Assembly: GCF_000472385.1 (NCBI RefSeq)
Contig: NZ_AWZU01000044.1
Location: 1-64,000, forward strand
DNA: 64,000 nucleotides
Direction: 5' to 3'
Origin: Bradyrhizobium sp. ARR65
GTDB taxonomy: Bacteria > Pseudomonadota > Alphaproteobacteria > Rhizobiales > Xanthobacteraceae
The number at the start of each line of letters is the position of its first letter. Position 1 is the first letter of the stretch. The position numbers and the translations under genes were made by a program. This document shows positions 25,201 to 33,635 of this stretch, one piece after another. Under the pieces are notes generated by a model. It did not search any database, was not told where the DNA came from, and was given only the letters and a program-made list of their open reading frames with translations.

Positions 25201-27492
25201 TCGCCGCCATCACTGGTGCGTCCGAACTCGACGCTGAAGATTCCCGTGAAGCTGACTGGACTCAATCCCGGCGAAGACGCCAAGGTGGTCGTTGCCGCGG
25301 TCGACGTCGGCATTCTCAACCTGACCAATTACAAGCCGCCGGCGCCGGACGATTATTATCTCGGCCAGCGCCGTCTGACCGCGGAGATCCGCGATCTCTA
25401 CGGCCAATTGATCGACGGCATGCAGGGCGCGCGCGGCCAGATCAGGTCTGGCGGCGATGCCGGCGCCGCCGAGCTGCAGGGCTCGCCGCCGACGCAGAAG
25501 CCGCTGGCGCTCTATTCCGGCATTGTCACGGTCGCCGCCGACGGCACTGCCGAGATCAGCTTCGACATTCCGGACTTCGCCGGCACCGCGCGGGTGATGG
25601 CGGTGGCGTGGAGCGCCACCAAGCTCGGCCGCGCCAGCCTCGATGTCACGGTGCGTGATCCCGTGGTGCTCACCGCAACCTTGCCGCGCTTCCTCCTCAA
25701 CGGCGATCACGGCACGATCGGCTTCGATCTCGACAATGTCGAGGGTGCGCCCGGCGACTATGTCATCAACGTGAGGACGGCGGGGCCGGTAAAGGTCGCC
25801 GGCAATCCGGCGACGACGCTGCATCTCGCGGCCAAGCAGCGCAGCTCGACGACGCTGTCGCTCGACGGCGGCGGCGCTGGCACGGCGCAGATCGATGTCG
25901 CCATCCAGGGGCCGAACGGGCTTGCCCTGGCGCGGCACTATGCGCTCGACGTCAAGCCCGCCACGCAAATCCTGGCGCGCCGCTCAATCAGGACGCTGGC
26001 GAAGGGCGAAAGCCTGACGCTGACGTCGGACATGTTCTCCGATCTCGTGTCGGGCACCGGCAGCGTGTCGCTGTCGGCGAGCCTGTCGACGGCGCTCGAT
26101 GCCGCAACCATCCTGCAGGCGTTGGACCGCTATCCCTATGGCTGCTCGGAGCAGATCACCAGCCGCGCCATGCCGCTGCTCTATGTCAACGAGCTTGCGG
26201 CCGGCGCGCATCTGGCGATGGACACCGATATCGACCAGCGTATCAGAGATGCAATCGACCGCTTGCTCGCGCGCCAGGGCTCCAACGGCTCGTTCGGCCT
26301 GTGGTCGGCCGGCGGCGACGACGCCTGGCTCGATGCCTATGTCACGGATTTCCTGACCCGCGCCCGCGAAAAGGGCTTTGCGGTGCCGGACGTGCTGTTC
26401 AAGAACGCGCTCGACCGCATCCGAAACTCGGTCGTGAACGCCAACGAGCCGGACAAGGACGGCGGGCGCGATCTCGCCTACGGCCTCTATGTGCTCGCGC
26501 GTAACGGCGCGGCGCCGATCGGGGACTTACGGTATCTCGCCGACACCAAGCTGAGCAATCTGGCGACGCCGATCGCCAAGGCGCAGCTCGCGGCGGCGCT
26601 GGCGCTGGTCGGCGACCGCAACCGCGCGGAGCGGGTCTATGCCGCCGTGCTCGACAGCCTCAATCCGAAACCGGTGCTGGAATTCGGTCGCACCGATTAC
26701 GGCTCGGCGCTGCGCGACGCCGCCGCGCTGATCTCGCTTGCAGCCGAAGGCAACGCGCCGAAGGCGACGATCACCCAGGCCGTCGCCCGTGTCGAGGCCG
26801 CGCGGGGACTGACGCCGTACACTTCGACGCAGGAGAATGCCTGGATGGTGCTGGCTGCCCGCGCATTGGCCAAGGAGACGCTGGCGCTCGACCTCAACGG
26901 CGAGGCGGTCAAGACCGCGCTCTTCCGCAGCTACAAGGCGGATGAGATGGCGAACCAGCCGCTCAAGCTTACCAACACGGGCGATGCGCCGGTGCAGGTG
27001 GTGGTCTCCGTGTCAGGCGCTCCCGCCGTACCGGAGCCCGCGGCGTCGAATGGTTTTGCGATCGAGCGCAATTACTACACGCTCGACGGCAAGCCGGCCG
27101 ATGTGAGCAAGGCCAAGCAGAACGACCGTTTCGCCGTGGTGTTGAAGATCACCGAGCCGAAGCCGGAATACGGCCATATCATCGTCTCCGATTATCTCCC
27201 GGCTGGGCTCGAGATCGACAATCCGCATCTGGTCTCCTCCGGCGACAGCGGCACGCTGGACTGGATCGAGGACGGTGTCGACGCGGCAGACACTGAATTC
27301 CGCGATGACCGCTTCACCGCGGCGGTCGACCGTGCCAGCGACGCCAAATCGGTATTCACGCTCGCCTATGTGGTGCGCGCGGTCTCGCCAGGCAAATACG
27401 TGCTGCCGCAGGCCTATGTCGAGGACATGTACAACCCCTCGCGCTACGGCCGCACCGGCACCGGCAGCATGGAGGTGCGGGCCGCGAAATGA
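22282..27492 (+). CDS. Alpha-2-macroglobulin family protein
   Basis: 1736 aa periplasmic protease trap. Signal peptide at 1-24 (TLTFCLVSALAAD). Tandem MG (beta-sandwich) domains follow; the bait region is not sharply definable. The thioester motif is intact as YGCSEQ, Cys 1288 to Gln 1291, which can crosslink attacking proteases. An alpha-toroid domain and C-terminal MG10-like segment (IIVSDYLPAGLEIDNP) follow. ATG 22282 has GGAG 7 nt upstream; the frame opens earlier but without signal sequence. It overlaps pbpC by ATGA. The bacterial A2M-PBP1C pair is well known and is thought to guard against proteases that breach the outer membrane. The 22000-22281 gap upstream shows no gene. Confidence 0.95.
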   Translation: MIALVRAAAVCATLTFCLVSALAADKSFKRDDIADSAIKLEAQIKGEAGPVSKSAASLRTDADAAFRRNDFRSGLQILGQIAAVAPEDAGNWLRLARVIFQIVPKNSSEQTFLLERASTAAYVAYQRAGNPQDEADALAVLGRALAERHLWRPALDALRLSLDSREVADVRGQYERLRDEHGFKLLDYSVDSDSASPRVCFQFSEELAKRTDFTPYVALAGTDKPALSSEEKQLCVEGLKHGERYNVVLRAGLPSTVKETLPKSAEFNVYVRDRKPFVRFTGRAYVLPRTGQRGIPLVSVNTPAAAIDVYRIGDRNLINTVIDSDFQRPISRYQLSDLGDQRGQKVWSGELSTATTLNQEVTTAFPVDQALGDLQPGVYVMTAAAKGPGASGDEDNQLATQWFIVSDLGVTAFSGNDGIHVFVNSLASTAPVARAEVRLITRNNEILATRKTDDAGHVLFEAGFARGEGGLSPALLTVAGEKADYAFLSLKSNPFDLSDRGVAGRAVPAGADAFVYAERGVYRSNETVYLTALLRDGQGNALAGTPLTLVIERPDGVEFRRAVLADQGAGGRTFAVPLNSAVPTGTWRVRAFTDPKGSSVGETTFMVEDYIPERLEFDLTSKDKLIKADAPAELKVEGHFLYGAPASNLQLEGDMLVVPAAERPGFPGYQFGVADEETTSNERTPIEDLPESDANGVASFPVSLAKPPTSTRPQEAQVFIRMAETGGRAVERKLVLPVAPTTAQIGVKPLFGDRNVAEGDKADFDVVFVSPEGKTLPRDGLHYELLKIESRWQWYRQNSYWDYEPIKSTSRVADGDLAIAADKPTRISFTPQPGRYRLDVKSSEADGPITSVQFDVGWYSDGSADTPDLLETSIDKPDYQSGDTMVVAVNARTVGKLTVNVLGDRLLTTQTLDVKEGTTQVRIPVGKDWGTGAYVLTTLRRPLDAAAQRMPGRAIGLKWFGIDKTARTFAINLSPPSLVRPNSTLKIPVKLTGLNPGEDAKVVVAAVDVGILNLTNYKPPAPDDYYLGQRRLTAEIRDLYGQLIDGMQGARGQIRSGGDAGAAELQGSPPTQKPLALYSGIVTVAADGTAEISFDIPDFAGTARVMAVAWSATKLGRASLDVTVRDPVVLTATLPRFLLNGDHGTIGFDLDNVEGAPGDYVINVRTAGPVKVAGNPATTLHLAAKQRSSTTLSLDGGGAGTAQIDVAIQGPNGLALARHYALDVKPATQILARRSIRTLAKGESLTLTSDMFSDLVSGTGSVSLSASLSTALDAATILQALDRYPYGCSEQITSRAMPLLYVNELAAGAHLAMDTDIDQRIRDAIDRLLARQGSNGSFGLWSAGGDDAWLDAYVTDFLTRAREKGFAVPDVLFKNALDRIRNSVVNANEPDKDGGRDLAYGLYVLARNGAAPIGDLRYLADTKLSNLATPIAKAQLAAALALVGDRNRAERVYAAVLDSLNPKPVLEFGRTDYGSALRDAAALISLAAEGNAPKATITQAVARVEAARGLTPYTSTQENAWMVLAARALAKETLALDLNGEAVKTALFRSYKADEMANQPLKLTNTGDAPVQVVVSVSGAPAVPEPAASNGFAIERNYYTLDGKPADVSKAKQNDRFAVVLKITEPKPEYGHIIVSDYLPAGLEIDNPHLVSSGDSGTLDWIEDGVDAADTEFRDDRFTAAVDRASDAKSVFTLAYVVRAVSPGKYVLPQAYVEDMYNPSRYGRTGTGSMEVRAAK

Positions 27493-29759
27493 GTGGTGCT
27501 GAGACGAGCGGCGGTGAAAGGGCTGACGTGATGGCGCCTCACGTCCAGCCGTCATGCCCGGGCTTGTCCCGCGCATCCACACTAGTTGCCGCAAGCGGGA
27601 AAGACGTGGATGGCCGGGCCCTCGCCTCGCCGAAGGGGCTTCGGCCCCGCAGGCGGGACAAGCCCGGCCATGACGGAATTCTTGGGCGAAGTGTGAGGCG
27701 CGTAGCAGCCGTCTTCGCTGTTTTCCTTGTTGTCATCGCCAGCGCCTTCACCGCCTGGGTTATCTCGCTCGGCCCGTTGCCGCTCGACAAGGCACGCCTG
27801 GTCTCCACCACCATCGTCGATCGCAACGGCAAGCTCCTGCGCGCCTATGCGATGGCGGATGGTCGCTGGCGGCTGCCGGTCGATGCGAAAAGGGACGTCG
27901 ATCCGACCTATCTCAACCTGCTGCTTGCCTATGAAGACCAGCGTTTTCGTACCCACGACGGCGTCGACCCGCTGGCGCTGGCGCGCGCGGCGTTTCAGCT
28001 TGTGACTCGCGGTCACATCGTCTCGGGCGGTTCGACCATCACCATGCAGCTCGCGCGGTTGATGGAGCCGCGGCGCGAGCGATCACTTTACGCCAAGCTG
28101 CACCAGATTGTGCGCGCGCTCGAGCTCGAGCACGCGCTCACGAAGGACCAGATCCTCGACCTCTATCTTGCGCTTGCGCCCTATGGGGGCAATCTCGAAG
28201 GCATTCGCGCCGCTTCCATTGCGTATTTCGGCAAGGAGCCGAAGCGGCTGTCGCTGTCGGAGGCCGCATTGCTGGTCGCGCTGCCGCAATCGCCGGAGCG
28301 GCGGCGTCTCGATCGTTATCCGGACGCCGCGCGCGAGGGACGCGATCGCGTGCTCGACCGCATGGTGGAGGAGCATCGCATCAGCAGCGACGAAGCGGCG
28401 CAGGCCAAGGCGGTGCCGGTGCCGAAGCTGCGCAAGCCGATGCCGATCCTGGCGCCGCATTCCGCCGATCAGGCGGTCGCGATCATGAAGGATGCGCCGA
28501 TCATCAAGCTGACGCTGGACTATAATTTGCAGAGGGTGCTCGAGCCGCTCGCGCGCGATCGCGCTGCAGCGCTGGGACCGAACATTTCGGTGGCTATCAT
28601 CGCTGTCGATAACGAGAGCGGCGATGTGCTTGCCCGCGTCGGCTCGGCGGATTATTTCGACGAGAAGCGGGCAGGGCAGGTCGACATGACGCGCGCAGTG
28701 CGCTCGCCCGGCTCGACGCTCAAGCCCTTCATCTATGGCCTCGCTTTCGAGGATGGCTTTGTTCATCCCGAGAGCCTGATCGACGACCGTCCGATCCGCT
28801 TCGGCTCCTATGCGCCGGAGAATTTCGATCTGACCTATCAGGGCACGGTACCCGTGCGCAAAGCGCTGCAATTGTCGCTGAACGTGCCGGCGATTGCGCT
28901 GCTCGACCGCGTCGGCGCGAGCCGGCTGGCGTCGCGCTTGCGGCAGGCCGGCGGCAATCTGGTGCTGCCGAAGGACGAGGCGCCGGGGCTCGCGATGGGG
29001 CTGGGTGGTGTTGGCGTCACCTTGCAGGATCTTGCGCTGCTTTATGCTGGCCTGCCGCGGCTTGGAACCACAAGGCCGCTCCGCGAGATCCTCGGCGTCA
29101 AGGACGATGCTCGCGAGCCGCTGCGGCTGATGGATCGCGTGGCCGCTTGGCAGGTCGGCAACGTTCTGTTGGGCACGCCGCCACCTGAAAATGCGCCCCA
29201 TAACCGCATCGCGTTCAAGACAGGAACCAGCTACGGCTATCGCGATGCCTGGTCCATCGGGTTCGACGGCCGCATGACGATCGGCGTCTGGGTCGGCCGC
29301 CCCGATGGTGCCCCGGTCCCCGGCCTGATCGGACGCAATGCGGCCGCGCCGATCCTGTTCGACGCTTTTGCGCGCAGCGGAAAACTGCCAACCCCTCTGC
29401 CAAAGCCGCCGAAGGGTGCTCTGGTCGCGAGCAATACGAAATTGCCGCTGCCGTTGCGGCGGTTCCGGCCACTCGGGGAACTGGTGCGCGCCGGCGGCGG
29501 ACAGGCGCTGCACATCCAGTTCCCGCTGGACGGTTCCCGGATTGACGTGGACCGTGCGGACGGCCCGGAGGCCGCCGCGATGCCGGTGAGGGTTTCCGGG
29601 GGCGTGCTGCCGATCACCATGCTGGTCAACGGCAGGGCCGCCGGCGAGATCGACGGCCGCAGGCAGCGCCTGATCGATCCGCCGGGACCGGGATTTGCGC
29701 GGCTGACCGTGATCGATGCGACTGGCGCGGCCGACACAGTCGTCGTGAGAATCCAATAG
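27489..29759 (+). CDS. pbpC: Penicillin-binding protein 1C
   Basis: 756 aa class A PBP. Cytoplasmic N-terminus, membrane anchor near residues 70-95 (VAAVFAVFLVVIASAFTAWV), GT51 glycosyltransferase with catalytic Glu 149 in AYEDQRFRTHDG and GGSTITMQLARL, transpeptidase with SPGSTLKP (Ser 409, Lys 412) and KTG at 577, and a C-terminal PBP1C-type beta domain. The start overlaps the A2M stop with GGAGGTG 11 nt upstream. Residues ~20-62 are encoded by a palindromic repeat element (see repeat D), giving a longer cytoplasmic tail than typical PBP1C. If translation instead begins at GTG 27693, the tail disappears. Confidence 0.94.
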   Translation: MSGAETSGGERADVMAPHVQPSCPGLSRASTLVAASGKDVDGRALASPKGLRPRRRDKPGHDGILGRSVRRVAAVFAVFLVVIASAFTAWVISLGPLPLDKARLVSTTIVDRNGKLLRAYAMADGRWRLPVDAKRDVDPTYLNLLLAYEDQRFRTHDGVDPLALARAAFQLVTRGHIVSGGSTITMQLARLMEPRRERSLYAKLHQIVRALELEHALTKDQILDLYLALAPYGGNLEGIRAASIAYFGKEPKRLSLSEAALLVALPQSPERRRLDRYPDAAREGRDRVLDRMVEEHRISSDEAAQAKAVPVPKLRKPMPILAPHSADQAVAIMKDAPIIKLTLDYNLQRVLEPLARDRAAALGPNISVAIIAVDNESGDVLARVGSADYFDEKRAGQVDMTRAVRSPGSTLKPFIYGLAFEDGFVHPESLIDDRPIRFGSYAPENFDLTYQGTVPVRKALQLSLNVPAIALLDRVGASRLASRLRQAGGNLVLPKDEAPGLAMGLGGVGVTLQDLALLYAGLPRLGTTRPLREILGVKDDAREPLRLMDRVAAWQVGNVLLGTPPPENAPHNRIAFKTGTSYGYRDAWSIGFDGRMTIGVWVGRPDGAPVPGLIGRNAAAPILFDAFARSGKLPTPLPKPPKGALVASNTKLPLPLRRFRPLGELVRAGGGQALHIQFPLDGSRIDVDRADGPEAAAMPVRVSGGVLPITMLVNGRAAGEIDGRRQRLIDPPGPGFARLTVIDATGAADTVVVRIQ
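27549..27676. repeat. Palindromic repeat element D inside the 5' end of pbpC
   Basis: 22-bp termini CCGTCATGCCCGGGCTTGTC.. (27549-27570) and ..ACAAGCCCGGCCATGACGG (27655-27676) are inverted repeats with 21 of 22 matches. An inner hairpin (GGGGCTTCGGCCCC) lies at about 27634-27648. Length 128 bp. Its translation (CPGLSRAS ... DKPGHDG) is a frequent motif in Bradyrhizobium repeats. It keeps the pbpC frame open. Confidence 0.8.
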
Positions 29760-29810
29760 CTCCGCCTTAAGCGGTTGTGGGGATAGCGGTTTCGGCGTAT
29801 GCGGAACCCC

Positions 29811-31553
29811 ATGGCCGACACTTATGCCCGCCCCCGATTTGGCGCCTCGCGTGAGCCCAAAAACCTGGTCAATCCAGGGAGCCGGCTCGCCCGCATGATC
29901 GATTTCGTCACCGGCAGCCACACGCGCGCGGTGAGTTTTCTGCTGCTTTGCGGGCTGTTGTTCTTCCTGCCGGGTTTTTTCAACATCCCGCCGGTCGATC
30001 GCGACGAGCCGCGCTTTGCGCAAGCGACCAAGCAAATGGTCGAAAGCGGCGACTTCGTCGATATCCGCTTCCAGGAAGACGTGCGCTACAAGAAGCCAGT
30101 TGGCATCTACTGGATGCAGGCGGCCGCCGTCCAGACCGCCTCCGCCCTCGGCCTGCCGCGCGCGGAGCTGCGCATTTGGGTCTATCGGATTCCGTCGCTG
30201 ATCGGAGCGATCGGCGCCGTGCTGCTGACTTACTGGACGGCGCTCGCCTTCGTGACGCGGCGTGGAGCCGTGCTCGCGGCGCTCCTGATGTGCGGTTCGG
30301 TCCTGCTCGGCGTCGAAGCGCGGCTTGCCAAGACGGATGCGATGCTGCTGCTCACCGTCGTTGCGGCGATGGGCGCGATGGCGCGCGCCTATCTGTGCTG
30401 GCAGCGCGGCGAAGACCCCGCGCATCCGCCCTGGAGTTGGCCCGCGATTTTCTGGACTGCGCTGGCGGGTGGCATCCTGATCAAGGGTCCGCTGATCCTG
30501 TTGTTCGCGGGCCTGACCATCGTCACGCTCGCATTTCTCGATCGCAGCATCGCCTGGCTGCGGCTGCTGCGCCCCGTCTGGGGCCTGATGTGGATGCTGG
30601 TCCTCGTGCTGCCCTGGTTCGTCGCGATCTTCTGGCGCGCGGGCGATGCGTTCTTCGCCGACTCCGTCGGCGGCGACATGTTGAGCAAGCTCGGCGCGCA
30701 GGAATCCCACGGCCTGCCGCCGGGGCTCTATCTGCTGCTGTTCTGGGTGACGTTCTGGCCAGGCGCACCGCTCGCTGCGATGGCGGCGCCTGCGGTCTGG
30801 CGGGCACGGCGCGAGCCTGGCGCGCAATACCTCCTGGCATGGCTGGTGCCATCCTGGATCGTGTTCGAGGCGGTGCTGACCAAGCTGCCGCATTATGTGC
30901 TGCCGCTTTACCCGGCCATCGCGATCCTGACCGCCGGCGCGGTTGAGCGGCGCGTGCTCTCGCGGTCCTGGCTGATGCGCGGATCGGCCTGGTGGTTCGC
31001 GATTCCGGCGCTGGCCTCGTTGATGGCCGTGGTCGGGGCGATCGCGCTGACCCGGCAACCGGCATTCCTGGCCTGGCCATTCGTGGCGGCGGCATTGATC
31101 TTCGGCCTGTTCGCCTGGTGGCTTTACGACGATAGCCGGGCCGAGCGCTCGCTTTTGAATGCGGTGGTTGCGGCGTTGTTTCTGGCCTTTGCCATCTACG
31201 GCGTGGTGTTGCCGTCCTTGACACCGCTGTTTCCGAGCGCCGAGATCGCACGCGCGTTGCGCAACGTTCGTTGCGTCGGACCGAAGGCCGCCTCAGCGGG
31301 CTTCCACGAGCCGAGTCTCGTCTTCATGACCGGCACCTCGACGCTGCTGACCGACGGATCGGGCGCGGCGGATTTCCTGAACCAGGGGAGCTGCCGCTTC
31401 GCGCTGGTGGAAACGCGTTCCGAGCGCAGTTTTGCGCAGCGGGCCGAAGCGATCGGACTACGCTACAACGTGGCGAACCGGATCGAAGGCTATAACATCT
31501 CGCAAGGCAGGTCAGTTTCGATCGCAATCTTCCGCTCCGAAGGCACGGAATAA
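29811..31553 (+). CDS. GT39 / ArnT-like membrane glycosyltransferase
   Basis: 580 aa, about twelve membrane helices, PMT_2/ArnT type. The first luminal loop holds IPPVDRDEPRFAQATKQMVE with the catalytic acidic pair DRDEPRFA, then RYKKPVGIYWMQ, a core GT-C signature. It would transfer a sugar from a polyprenyl-phosphate donor to a lipid in the periplasmic leaflet. Start ATG 29811 (MADTYARP) or 29799. Its stop overlaps the next gene (TAATG). Neighbouring PAP2, GT2 and LABN-type genes support an envelope-lipid role. Sugar and acceptor unknown. Confidence 0.88.
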   Translation: MADTYARPRFGASREPKNLVNPGSRLARMIDFVTGSHTRAVSFLLLCGLLFFLPGFFNIPPVDRDEPRFAQATKQMVESGDFVDIRFQEDVRYKKPVGIYWMQAAAVQTASALGLPRAELRIWVYRIPSLIGAIGAVLLTYWTALAFVTRRGAVLAALLMCGSVLLGVEARLAKTDAMLLLTVVAAMGAMARAYLCWQRGEDPAHPPWSWPAIFWTALAGGILIKGPLILLFAGLTIVTLAFLDRSIAWLRLLRPVWGLMWMLVLVLPWFVAIFWRAGDAFFADSVGGDMLSKLGAQESHGLPPGLYLLLFWVTFWPGAPLAAMAAPAVWRARREPGAQYLLAWLVPSWIVFEAVLTKLPHYVLPLYPAIAILTAGAVERRVLSRSWLMRGSAWWFAIPALASLMAVVGAIALTRQPAFLAWPFVAAALIFGLFAWWLYDDSRAERSLLNAVVAALFLAFAIYGVVLPSLTPLFPSAEIARALRNVRCVGPKAASAGFHEPSLVFMTGTSTLLTDGSGAADFLNQGSCRFALVETRSERSFAQRAEAIGLRYNVANRIEGYNISQGRSVSIAIFRSEGTE

Positions 31554-32344
31554 TGTCCATCTCGGTGCTCGGCGGCGAATCCCAGAACTATTTTGTCCAG
31601 CTCTTTGCGCTCTCGCGTTCGTCGGTTGCGCAGCTCGTGCGTGCTCCCTCGCACGCGCGGCGAGGCGCGGCCGCGCGGCATCTCGGGCGTCAGCTCCTGC
31701 TGCTCACGGCAATTGGCGGCGCGCTCCTCGTTGTCCTCATGATCTCCTTTGACGCGACCGAGATCACGTTGATGCCGTCGCGCGGAACGCCATCGCTTTG
31801 GCCGGTGCGAATTCTCACCGACTTCGGCAAGGACAGCTATGTGCTATGGACCTTGCTGGCGGCGCTCGCGGTGATCGCATTGCTTGCACCCGCCTTGCAT
31901 GGGGCCTCACGCGCCAGGTTTTTGCGCCTGGGCACACGGGTGCAATATGTGCTGCTGGCAGTGGCGTGTTCGGATCTGCTTTCCGAGATCCTCAAATACG
32001 CGATCGGTCGCGGCCGACCTTTCGTGGGCGGGAAGGCGAATGCCTTCAATTTCATGCCGTTTGCCGGAACCGAGGCCTACTTCAGCCTTCCTTCCTCACA
32101 CGCGGTGACCGCCTTCGCGCTGGCCTTTGCGATCGGCGCGGTCTGGCCGCGGGCTCGCATTGTGATGTACGCTTACGCCGTTGTCATTGCCGGGACCCGT
32201 CTGGTGCTGCTGGCGCATCATCCGAGCGACGTGGTTGGCGGTGCCATCGTTGGAATCGCCGGCGCCATGGCCGTGCGCTACTGGTTTGCCGCACGCCGTC
32301 TCGGCTTCGCCATTCGTTCCGACGGCAAAATCGTCCCGATTTAA
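31553..32344 (+). CDS. PAP2-family membrane phosphatase
   Basis: 263 aa with about six hydrophobic segments. The tripartite acid phosphatase signature is present: KYAIGRGRP, SLPSSHAVTAF, and GTRLVLLAHHPSDV, with catalytic His residues in PSSH and HHPSD. The third motif reads GTR where SR is usual, but the Arg is kept. Candidate roles are a lipid A phosphatase (LpxE/LpxF-like) or a polyprenyl-diphosphate phosphatase. Position after a GT39 gene favours the former; this is inference. Confidence 0.85.
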   Translation: MSISVLGGESQNYFVQLFALSRSSVAQLVRAPSHARRGAAARHLGRQLLLLTAIGGALLVVLMISFDATEITLMPSRGTPSLWPVRILTDFGKDSYVLWTLLAALAVIALLAPALHGASRARFLRLGTRVQYVLLAVACSDLLSEILKYAIGRGRPFVGGKANAFNFMPFAGTEAYFSLPSSHAVTAFALAFAIGAVWPRARIVMYAYAVVIAGTRLVLLAHHPSDVVGGAIVGIAGAMAVRYWFAARRLGFAIRSDGKIVPI

Positions 32345-32513
32345 GCCTTTTGCCTGGATTTGATCCGTTTGGGGAAGGGGTCCCGGAGTTCCCCGGATCA
32401 CGTTCTAAAAGGGTTGCTCGCGCCGCTTCCGCCCCATAAGAAGCGGGCGCAGCAGGTGTCCGGGAACCCTGCGCTTTCGTGCGGCTGGCCATCTCATCTG
32501 ACGAGCGTCGATT

Positions 32514-33275
32514 TTGCCTTCTTCCGACAAACCGGTTTCTGACGGAGCCTTGGCGGTTTCTATCGTCGTTCCCGTCCGTAATGAGGCCGAAAACATCGTT
32601 CCGCTGATCGAGGAAATCTCGGCGGCGCTCGAGGGCCGCTGGGCCTATGAGATCATCTACGTCAACGATGGCTCGACGGATGCAACGGCTGAGCGGCTCG
32701 CCGCTGCCATGAAGCGGTGGCCAAACCTGCGGCAGCTCAAGCATGGGGTGTCGTCAGGCCAATCGGCTGCTGTGCGCAGCGGTGTGCGGGCCGCGCGCGG
32801 CGCCATCGTGGCGACGCTGGACGGCGACGGCCAGAACGATCCGGCATTCCTGCCGGACTTGATCGGGGCGATCGAAAAGGGCGGGGTGGGGGTTGGGCTC
32901 GCAGCGGGTCAGCGGGTGGGGCGCAAGGACACGGGCTTCAAGAGGCTTCAGTCGCGCGCGGCCAACGCCATTCGCAGCGCAATCCTGAACGACGGTACGC
33001 GTGATACCGGCTGCGGGCTCAAGGCATTCCGGCGCGAGGTGTTCTTGATGATGCCCTATTTCGACGGGCTGCACCGCTTTCTCCCCGCGCTGGTACGGCG
33101 TGAGGGCTATGACATCGCCTATGTGGACGTGGTCGATCGGCCCCGCCGGTCGGGCGTGTCGAACTATGGCTTCTTCGACCGGCTCTGGATCGGGATCATG
33201 GATCTCTTGGGCGTATGGTGGCTGATCCGGCGCAAGAAGCCGACTCCTGTGGTGACCGAGGTGACGTCGACATGA
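32514..33275 (+). CDS. Polyprenyl-phosphate sugar synthase, GT2 family
   Basis: 253 aa soluble-type GT2. Seen: VSIVVPVRNEAENI, YVNDGSTDAT, and the DXD-like LDGDGQNDP, the pattern of dolichyl/undecaprenyl-phosphate hexose synthases (DPM1, ArnC-like). No C-terminal membrane helices of the ArnC kind beyond a weak LWIGIMDLLGVWWLI segment. It would charge polyprenyl phosphate with a sugar for the GT39 protein. Start is TTG 32514 with a poor ribosome site. It overlaps the next gene by ATGA. Confidence 0.88.
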   Translation: MPSSDKPVSDGALAVSIVVPVRNEAENIVPLIEEISAALEGRWAYEIIYVNDGSTDATAERLAAAMKRWPNLRQLKHGVSSGQSAAVRSGVRAARGAIVATLDGDGQNDPAFLPDLIGAIEKGGVGVGLAAGQRVGRKDTGFKRLQSRAANAIRSAILNDGTRDTGCGLKAFRREVFLMMPYFDGLHRFLPALVRREGYDIAYVDVVDRPRRSGVSNYGFFDRLWIGIMDLLGVWWLIRRKKPTPVVTEVTST

Positions 33276-33586
33276 GTGCCCTGATCAACTACCTTCACGA
33301 CGTCTTTGTCATCAAATTCGACGCCTGGGTCGTGCTGGGCTTCGTGGCGCAGGCCTTCTTCACCATGCGCTTCGTGGTGCAGTGGATCGCCTCGGAGCGT
33401 GCGCGCGCCAGCGTGATTCCGGTCGCATTCTGGTTCTTCTCGATCGGCGGCGGCGTATTGCTGTTAGTCTATGCACTCTACCGTCGCGATCCCGTCTTCA
33501 TCGCTGGCCAGGCGCTCGGACTGCTCGTCTATATACGCAACCTCTATTTCATCATCCTGACCGGCCGGCAGTCATCGAAGGCGTGA
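33272..33586 (+). CDS. Lipid-A-disaccharide synthase N-terminal-like (LABN) membrane protein
   Basis: 104 aa with three hydrophobic helices. FVAQAFFTMRFVVQWIASER, SVIPVAFWFFSIGGGVLLL and GQALGLLVYIRNLYFI match the small LABN domain, which commonly accompanies ArnT-like GT39 and GT2 genes. It may flip or present the polyprenyl-phosphate sugar. ATG 33272 overlaps the GT2 stop, so the two are coupled. Confidence 0.87.
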   Translation: MSALINYLHDVFVIKFDAWVVLGFVAQAFFTMRFVVQWIASERARASVIPVAFWFFSIGGGVLLLVYALYRRDPVFIAGQALGLLVYIRNLYFIILTGRQSSKA

Positions 33587-33635
33587 TTTCGGCCTCGGCG
33601 CACAGTCTCTTCCCCTTCAGGCGCTTCCTGGCTCG

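Noticed and set aside
28083..31058. 991-codon open frame on the minus strand
   Set aside because: Antisense to pbpC and the GT39 gene, both of which carry intact catalytic motifs; low-complexity shadow translation.
31600..31660. SSVAQLVRAPSH at the start of the PAP2 protein, like a tRNA-derived peptide
   Set aside because: The DNA does not fold as a tRNA and has no anticodon or T-arm; the likeness is chance.
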